Below are positions 5,842 through 9,865 of a stretch of 9,865 nt of DNA, piece after piece. Position 1 is the first letter of the stretch; every line of letters starts with the position of its first letter. A program made the translations under genes and the position numbers. Under the pieces are notes generated by a model. The model ran no database searches, was not told where the DNA came from, and saw only the letters and a program-made list of their open reading frames with translations. The stretch spans positions 1 to 9,865 of the forward strand of contig JAEDOO010000062.1 in NCBI GenBank assembly GCA_016301965.1. The letters run 5' to 3'. The stretch comes from Lachnospiraceae bacterium (lineage in GTDB: Bacteria; Bacillota; Clostridia; Lachnospirales; Lachnospiraceae).

Positions 5842-6072
5842 CTATTGCTCTAAGTCAATTCCTAAAAGTTCTTCATCCAGCAACCCGTAAATCCTGTACA
5901 TGGAAAGCATATTCTGGTACTGCAATTTATTTCCCATCAACTGCCGGTAGGTAGCGGATTTTTCCTTTCCCTGCTCTTTAAGGCGCTTCATTTTCTCCTC
6001 TGTCGTGCGGCAGTTTTCCTGTACTGTCTGAAGCATGGTCTCAAAAGCTTTCAGTCTGTCTTCTTTGCTCAT
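5842..6072 (-). CDS. 76-aa helical hypothetical protein
   Basis: I do not recognise a named family. The 76-aa product is highly charged and predicted to be almost wholly alpha-helical. Residues 1-40 look like an amphipathic or coiled-coil helix (MSKEDRLKAFETMLQTVQEN, then EEKMKRLKEQGKEKSATYRQL), and a second helix carries NKLQYQNMLSMYRIYGLLD. It has no membrane segment or metal motif. I chose the ATG at 6072 because GAGGAGG ends nine bases upstream; the open frame extends another 21 codons to 6135, but that ATG has no RBS. It lies 70 bases after the citrate synthase stop on the same strand, with no terminator seen between, so it may be co-transcribed. A small binding or adaptor protein is possible but unproven. 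Confidence 0.7.
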   Translation of the reverse strand: MSKEDRLKAFETMLQTVQENCRTTEEKMKRLKEQGKEKSATYRQLMGNKLQYQNMLSMYRIYGLLDEELLGIDLEQ

Positions 6073-6142
6073 TCGTCGTATCCTCCTCAAAAAAACGCCC
6101 AAAATGTATATAGCATAAAATGGGGAGTTATGCAATTTTCTT

Positions 6143-7471
6143 TTACTCTTTCTCCCGCATCACACTCATATACGCCGGACGAATGATCTTGTCCGTACAG
6201 ATCAGCTCCTCGATCCGGTGCGCACTCCATCCCACGATTCGCGCGATAGCAAAGATCGCGGTATACAATTCCATGGGAATGCCCAGCATTTCATAAACAA
6301 AGCCGCTGTAGAAATCCACATTTGGACTGACCCCTTTGTACATTTTCCTCTTTTCAGCAATCACCTCCGGGGCTATATTCTCAATATTCTCATACAGCAG
6401 GAAATCCTGCTCACGCCCCTTCTCAACAGCTAGCTTCTGCACGTAACTTTTCAGGACACGTTCTCTTGGGTCAGACAGAGAATAGATGGCATGCCCCATA
6501 CCGTAGATCAGGCCCTTTCTGTCAAAGGCTTCCTTATCCACGATTTTCTCCAGATACCAGCGGATAGCATCCTTATCCGAGTAATCGGGAACATGCTCCC
6601 GGATATCCGCCATCATTTCCATAACCTTGATATTGGCGCCGCCGTGTTTCGGCCCCTTAAGGGAAGACATGGCTGCCGCCATCGTGGAATACGTATCGGA
6701 ACCGGAGGAAGTAACCACACGAGTCGTAAAAGTAGAGTTATTACCTCCGCCATGCTCCATATGCAGGATCAGGGCCGTATCCAGCACCTTCGCCTCCGTC
6801 TTCGTGTACTTTTTATCCGGGCGCATCAGCATCAGCAGATTCTCCGCCGTGGACAGAGCCGGATCCGGATGATGGATAAACATACTCTGGTCTTTTTCAT
6901 AATGATTATACGCATTGTATCCGTAAATTGCCAGCATGGGAAATTCGCTGATCAGCTGGATACACTGACGCAGGGAATTGCTTACGGAAGTATCCTTAGC
7001 CCGTTCATCGTAGGATGCCAGCGTAAGTATACTTCTGGTCATGGAGTTCATGATATCCTCCGATGGTGCTTTCATGATAACATCCCGGGTAAAATTCGTC
7101 GGCAATGTTCGGCAGGCGCCAATCAGCTCTTTAAACTGCTTCTCCTGCTCCTCATCCGGCAATTCCCCCATCAAAAGCAGATAGGCGATCTTTTCAAAGC
7201 CCAGTTCGTCCTCCCCCAGATCCCGGATCAGATGCTCCACCCGGTAGCCTCTGTACCAGAGCTGTCCGTCACAGGATACTTTTTTGCCGTCCTTGATCTC
7301 TGAAGACTTGATCTGGGAAATATTGGTCAGACCAGTCAGAACGCCATTTCCTTTTTCATCCCTGAGTCCTCTGTTTACACCATATTCTTCATATAATCGC
7401 GGCGAAATATTGTCATTTCTGCGGCAGATCTCCTCCTGCCTGGCCGTATACTCAGCTAATGTCCTCTGCAT
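6143..7471 (-). CDS. gltA: Citrate synthase
   Basis: A 442-aa cytoplasmic citrate synthase condensing oxaloacetate and acetyl-CoA to citrate, feeding the oxidative branch toward 2-oxoglutarate and glutamate. Numbering from the chosen start, the catalytic residues are His276 (GPKHGGAN), His327 (GMGHAIYSLSDPRE) and Asp386 (NVDFYSG), equivalent to E. coli His264, His305 and Asp362. The HMEHGGGNNSTFTTR block at 237-251 also matches the family. Length fits the longer citrate/2-methylcitrate synthase type, so 2-methylcitrate activity cannot be excluded. The ATG at 7471 is six bases after GGAGG; an in-frame ATG at 7492 has no RBS and lies inside the preceding gene. The start overlaps the MarR gene by 20 bases, which points to translational coupling and to local control by that regulator. 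Confidence 0.95.
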   Translation of the reverse strand: MQRTLAEYTARQEEICRRNDNISPRLYEEYGVNRGLRDEKGNGVLTGLTNISQIKSSEIKDGKKVSCDGQLWYRGYRVEHLIRDLGEDELGFEKIAYLLLMGELPDEEQEKQFKELIGACRTLPTNFTRDVIMKAPSEDIMNSMTRSILTLASYDERAKDTSVSNSLRQCIQLISEFPMLAIYGYNAYNHYEKDQSMFIHHPDPALSTAENLLMLMRPDKKYTKTEAKVLDTALILHMEHGGGNNSTFTTRVVTSSGSDTYSTMAAAMSSLKGPKHGGANIKVMEMMADIREHVPDYSDKDAIRWYLEKIVDKEAFDRKGLIYGMGHAIYSLSDPRERVLKSYVQKLAVEKGREQDFLLYENIENIAPEVIAEKRKMYKGVSPNVDFYSGFVYEMLGIPMELYTAIFAIARIVGWSAHRIEELICTDKIIRPAYMSVMREKE

Positions 7472-7970
7472 CTTTATCCTCCATCTTCTCAAAAGCCAGA
7501 CTCATGGTCGTTTCCAGTTCCTGCATCAGCTGCAACAGTTGGATCAATTTATCTGTGCCAAAGCTCTCAATTACGCTTCCATAAAATTTCTTTAGAACAA
7601 CTTCCTGTTCCTGCAGCTTCTCTTCTCCAGCTGGCGTGATCGTTACATAGGTTCCCTCACTGCCGTTTCCATCATGGGACCAGATCAGAAGTCCCCTGTC
7701 TCTCATATCACCGATCATCTTGGATGTCTGGCGCATGGTCAGCTCCATTTTTGCGGAAATATCTTTCAGATATGTCTTTTGCCCGTATATGGAAGATTCT
7801 TCGCTCTCCCTTGCAATACTGTGCAGGGCAATGTACTCCGGTATACTGATATTCTCAAACAGGTCTTTGACTTTTCCTTTATTCAGCAGATATCTGCGGT
7901 AGGTAATCTCATGCGACAAAACACTGATGTCCATGGTTTTATTTTTTCCGGTTTCTCTGTTTTCTTCCAT
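7452..7970 (-). CDS. MarR-like winged-helix regulator paired with citrate synthase
   Basis: A 172-aa transcriptional regulator of the MarR type, a DNA-binding dimer. The winged helix lies about residues 38-118. ISIPEYIALHSIA (41-53) begins the fold, LKDISAKMELTMRQTSKMIGDMRDRGLL (68-95) is the helix-turn-helix with recognition helix, and SHDGNGSEGTYVTITPAGEEKL (98-119) is the wing. The flanking helices that dimerise the family are at both ends. I chose the ATG at 7970: GGAGG is seven bases before it, whereas the ATG two codons upstream is too close and the one at 8030 lies in the dispersed repeat. Its 3' end overlaps the citrate synthase start by 20 bases. It probably controls this operon in response to a small ligand; no ligand can be read from the sequence. 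Confidence 0.85.
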   Translation of the reverse strand: MEENRETGKNKTMDISVLSHEITYRRYLLNKGKVKDLFENISIPEYIALHSIARESEESSIYGQKTYLKDISAKMELTMRQTSKMIGDMRDRGLLIWSHDGNGSEGTYVTITPAGEEKLQEQEVVLKKFYGSVIESFGTDKLIQLLQLMQELETTMSLAFEKMEDKDAEDIS

Positions 7971-7995
7971 ATGCATGCCTCCGTTGTATTTGCTT

Positions 7996-8033
7996 ACACC
8001 TGAATCATGTTCTTGCGGCCCTATCAGCAAGTG
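7996..8033. repeat. Dispersed repeat copy B
   Basis: Begins ACACCTGAATCATGTTCTTG and ends CAGCAAGTG, matching 2398-2436 over about 38 positions with a few substitutions and one single-base gap. Just downstream, CTGTTC-T-GAACAG (8041-8053) and GAACAGTTAC echo the ACTGTTCAC/AACAGTAAC arms of hairpin 1 near 2.3 kb. It lies in the leader of the MarR-citrate synthase group. Confidence 0.65.
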
Positions 8034-8118
8034 ATTTGACCTGTTCTGAACAGTTACGCTCTGTCATTCAATGCTTCACAGCGCCGTCATGTCACTTTTC
8101 AAATCATTTGTTTTTAAC

Positions 8119-8147
8119 ATATTAAAGGTAAAAAAATATAAAGTCAA
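8119..8147 (-). promoter_or_regulatory. Candidate promoter for the MarR-citrate synthase group
   Basis: On the minus strand TTGACT (8147-8142), 17 bases, TAATAT (8124-8119). The -35 is inside the hairpin at 8130-8165, so the terminator of the upstream gene and the promoter of the next share sequence. The leader would be about 140 bases and would include repeat copy B. The -10 matches consensus at only four of six positions. Confidence 0.35.
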
Positions 8148-8165
8148 CCGACTTTATATTTTTTT
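8130..8165 (-). terminator. Terminator-like 16-bp hairpin after the second MarR gene
   Basis: AAAAAAATATAAAGTC (8130-8145) and GACTTTATATTTTTTT (8150-8165) are perfectly complementary across a 4-base loop, just after the MarR stop at 8172. On the minus strand the U run is part of the stem and tail, as expected of a terminator; it would also work on the plus strand. The central AAAGTCAACCGACTTT is also a 16-base dyad that a MarR dimer could bind. Confidence 0.7.
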
Positions 8166-8171
8166 CATGAA

Positions 8172-8606
8172 CTATTTCGATTTTGCTTTGATATTTTCGT
8201 TTACCTTTAGCAGTACTCGCTTAAATACCTCCAGCTCCTCATCGGATATGCCCGCAAACATTTCCTCCCGGACTCTTTTCCATACATCATCCGCCTCTGC
8301 GGCTATTTTTTTGCCCTCATGGGTCAGACTGTAATGAACATATCGTCTGTCTTTTTTATCCTGTTCTGCTGTGATCAGCCCCTTTTCACAAAGGCTGAAT
8401 ACGGTCTGGGAAATATGGCCACGGTTGGCATTCAGATACTCATGAATACTGACCACCGTATCATCTTGCCCGCACTGAGCCAGACAGCAGATGACCTCCA
8501 GCTCAATTCTTTTCAGTTCGTATTTTTTGCGCATCTCGGACAGGCTTTGCTCTGTATACTGTTTAAACTGGCCTCCCCGAAGCATAACTTCCACCGGTTT
8601 TTTCAT
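8172..8606 (-). CDS. MarR family transcriptional regulator
   Basis: A 144-aa MarR-family DNA-binding protein. An N-terminal dimerisation helix is followed by the winged helix at about residues 31-97: LKRIELEVICCLAQ (31-44), IHEYLNANRGHISQTVFSLCEKGLI (54-78, with the recognition helix) and the wing with the family-typical DKKDRRYVHYSLTHEGKK (83-100). C-terminal helices complete the dimer interface. Cys residues at 40, 41, 45 and 73 leave room for redox sensing but are not diagnostic. I chose the ATG at 8606 because AAAGGTGG ends eight bases before it; a GTG at 8618 would sit inside that RBS. The gene is divergent from carB, and its promoter at 8643-8671 overlaps one arm of a 13-bp inverted repeat, which fits autoregulation. 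Confidence 0.9.
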   Translation of the reverse strand: MKKPVEVMLRGGQFKQYTEQSLSEMRKKYELKRIELEVICCLAQCGQDDTVVSIHEYLNANRGHISQTVFSLCEKGLITAEQDKKDRRYVHYSLTHEGKKIAAEADDVWKRVREEMFAGISDEELEVFKRVLLKVNENIKAKSK

Positions 8607-8642
8607 CGATCTCGCCACCTTTTGTGTTCGTTTGTTTTTAAC

Positions 8643-8671
8643 ATAGTAGTGGATATAAGAATGTTTGTCAA
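8643..8671 (-). promoter_or_regulatory. Promoter of the second MarR gene
   Basis: On the minus strand a perfect TTGACA (8671-8666) is followed after 17 bases by TACTAT (8648-8643), five of six matches. The start point would be about 30 bases before the ATG at 8606. The -35 overlaps the inverted-repeat arm 8658-8670, so a repressor bound there would block the promoter. Confidence 0.75.
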
Positions 8672-8751
8672 CTCAGAGATAGTCATATTTTTCCTGTCAA
8701 TACAAAATTGACATCTGCTGTCAGATCTCCTATATCGATGACAAACATTCT
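8658..8751. repeat. 13-bp inverted repeat enclosing TGTCA/TGACA dyads
   Basis: AGAATGTTTGTCA (8658-8670) and TGACAAACATTCT (8739-8751) are a perfect 13-bp inverted repeat. Between them lie TGTCAAT-ACAAA-ATTGACA (8695-8713) and ATCTG-CTGT-CAGAT (8713-8726). TGTCA or TGACA thus occurs five times in about 85 bases, with another TGTCA at 8794-8798. The layout is typical of a regulator-binding region between divergent genes. Confidence 0.7.
8708..8736 (+). promoter_or_regulatory. Candidate distal promoter toward carB
   Basis: On the plus strand a perfect TTGACA (8708-8713), 17 bases, then TATATC (8731-8736), four of six matches. It lies within the inverted-repeat region and would start transcription near 8743, giving a carB leader of about 160 bases. 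The -35 is also half of a dyad, so the match could be incidental. Confidence 0.35.
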
Positions 8752-8838
8752 GGATTTGTATCTGTTCAGTACCTTCACAGATACGCTTCACAATGTCACG
8801 CAAAATCCCGAAATTTCCTGATGAATCAAGGAAAAATC

Positions 8839-8866
8839 TTGTGATTTTTCAGTTTTCCTATATAAT
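8839..8866 (+). promoter_or_regulatory. carB: Proximal carB promoter with overlapping dyad
   Basis: TATAAT (8861-8866) is perfect and is preceded after 16 bases by TTGTGA (8839-8844), four of six matches. The -35 lies in a perfect 8-bp dyad, GAAAAATC-TTGT-GATTTTTC (8831-8850), a plausible operator. The predicted leader is only about 30 bases, too short for a PyrR attenuator or T-box. Confidence 0.55.
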
Positions 8867-8903
8867 AATTACAGGTGACAAAAAGAAAAAGGGAGGATTA
8901 CCT

Positions 8904-9865
8904 ATGCCTAAAAGAACCGATATCCACAAAGTACTGATCATTGGCTCCGGACCTATCGTTATAGGACAGGCCTGTGAGTTTGATTACTCCGGTACTCAGG
9001 CCTGCAAAGCGCTTCGTAAGCTGGGCTATGAGATCGTTCTGGTCAATTCCAATCCGGCAACGATCATGACGGATCCGGAGACTGCCGATGTAACGTATAT
9101 TGAACCATTAAATGTAGATCGTCTGGAACAGATCATTGCCAAAGAACGTCCCGATGCCTTATTACCGAACCTTGGAGGTCAGTCTGGCCTGAATCTCTGT
9201 GCCGAGCTAAACAAAGCAGGCATTCTTGACAAATATGGTGTGAAGGTCATTGGTGTCCAGGTAGATGCCATTGAACGCGGTGAGGATCGTATCGAATTCA
9301 AGAAAGCCATGGATGCTATCGGCATCGAAATGGCCCGAAGCGAAGTAGCCTACAGTGTAGACGAAGCGCTGGCTATCGCAGATAAACTGGGCTATCCGGT
9401 GGTACTTCGTCCTGCCTACACCATGGGTGGTGCCGGCGGCGGTCTTGTATACAACAGAGAAGAGTTAAAAATAGTCTGTGCCAGAGGTCTGCAGGCCAGT
9501 CTTGTAGGCCAGGTCCTGGTTGAAGAGTCTATTCTTGGCTGGGAAGAGCTGGAGCTTGAGGTGGTTCGTGATGCGGACAACAATATGATCACCGTATGCT
9601 TTATTGAAAACATTGATCCCCTGGGTGTTCATACCGGTGACTCTTTCTGCTCAGCGCCCATGCTGACGATCTCCGAGGAATGCCAGAAACGTCTGCAGGA
9701 GCAGGCTTACCGCATTGTAGAATCTGTACAGGTTATCGGCGGAACAAACGTCCAGTTTGCCCATGACCCGGTTTCTGACCGTATCATTGTTATTGAGATC
9801 AATCCCCGTACATCCCGTTCTTCCGCTCTGGCCTCCAAGGCTACCGGTTTCCCCATCGCCCTGGT
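8904..9865 (+). CDS. carB: Carbamoyl-phosphate synthase large subunit (N-terminal 320 aa, runs off the edge)
   Basis: The N-terminal third of CarB, which uses ATP, bicarbonate and glutamine-derived ammonia to make carbamoyl phosphate for arginine and pyrimidines. The visible part is the pre-ATP-grasp domain (about 1-127; GSGPIVIGQACEFDYSG at 14-30, NSNPATIMTDPE at 48-59) and most of the first ATP-grasp domain. Catalytic and nucleotide-binding residues line up with E. coli: Arg129 (GEDR), Arg169 (RPAYTMGG), Glu208/Glu215, His243 (HTGDS), and metal ligands Gln284, Glu298 and Asn300 (IEINPRTSRSSALASKATG). GGGAGG precedes the ATG. The stretch SFCSAPMLTISEECQKRL (247-264) departs from the E. coli VAPAQTLTDKE form, so it may be a divergent clostridial CarB paralogue. 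No carA lies upstream; a downstream one cannot be excluded. The open frame has no stop before the edge. Confidence 0.93.
   Translation, partial: MPKRTDIHKVLIIGSGPIVIGQACEFDYSGTQACKALRKLGYEIVLVNSNPATIMTDPETADVTYIEPLNVDRLEQIIAKERPDALLPNLGGQSGLNLCAELNKAGILDKYGVKVIGVQVDAIERGEDRIEFKKAMDAIGIEMARSEVAYSVDEALAIADKLGYPVVLRPAYTMGGAGGGLVYNREELKIVCARGLQASLVGQVLVEESILGWEELELEVVRDADNNMITVCFIENIDPLGVHTGDSFCSAPMLTISEECQKRLQEQAYRIVESVQVIGGTNVQFAHDPVSDRIIVIEINPRTSRSSALASKATGFPIAL

Noticed and set aside
6491..7303. 270-codon open frame on the plus strand
   Set aside because: It is fully antisense to citrate synthase, whose catalytic residues are intact; no RBS and no recognisable domain.
2398..8033. The two repeat copies as a CRISPR array or as transposon ends
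   Set aside because: There are only two copies about 5.6 kb apart in direct orientation, with ordinary genes between them and no transposase, so neither array nor composite element is supported.
8603..8803. 66-codon minus-strand open frame in the MarR-carB intergenic region
   Set aside because: It spans the MarR promoter and the inverted repeats, lacks an RBS, and has low-complexity content without family features.
8743..8903. PyrR attenuator, T-box or other leader riboswitch before carB
   Set aside because: There is no terminator/antiterminator pair or conserved leader motif, and the nearest promoter leaves only about 30 bases of leader.

Overview
The window looks like chromosomal DNA from a low-to-moderate GC anaerobic Firmicute, most likely Lachnospiraceae (Clostridia). 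The reasons are near-consensus AGGAGG-type ribosome binding sites, consensus sigma-A promoters, U-tailed hairpin terminators and protein families typical of gut clostridia (DUF3786, DUF4179 anti-sigma, split ThrE exporter). No species can be named from sequence alone. I see no phage, transposase, CRISPR, tRNA or rRNA.

Layout. 1-352: a compact, probably overlooked minus-strand unit with a perfect promoter, strong RBS, 34-codon Cys/Met-rich ORF and hairpin terminator; the RBS of a further minus-strand gene sits at the left edge. 406-2201 (minus): DUF3786 protein, CrcB fluoride channel and a small alpha/beta hydrolase, ending in a terminator. 2202-2513: an intergenic region filled with nested inverted repeats and an 18-bp palindrome. 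2571-3820 (plus): two-gene threonine/serine exporter (YjjP-like plus YjjB-like) and terminator. 3927-5664 (minus): ECF sigma factor overlapping its DUF4179 membrane anti-sigma factor, with an ECF-like promoter. 5738-7970 (minus): MarR regulator overlapping citrate synthase, then a 76-aa helical protein and terminator. 7996-8033 holds a second copy of part of the 2.4-kb repeat. 8130-8671 (minus): a second MarR regulator with promoter and hairpin terminator. 8904 to the edge (plus): the first 320 residues of carbamoyl-phosphate synthase large subunit, divergent from the MarR gene across a region rich in TGTCA/TGACA inverted repeats.

How the genes relate. Most units are ordinary metabolism, export and regulation: anion detoxification (crcB), amino-acid export (thrE pair), envelope or stress signalling (sigma/anti-sigma), entry to the oxidative TCA branch (citrate synthase under a local MarR) and carbamoyl phosphate synthesis. 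The least explained parts are the small Cys/Met-rich ORF unit, the dispersed palindromic repeats and the operator-like palindromes upstream of the exporter and carB. I found no clear multi-gene novel system.
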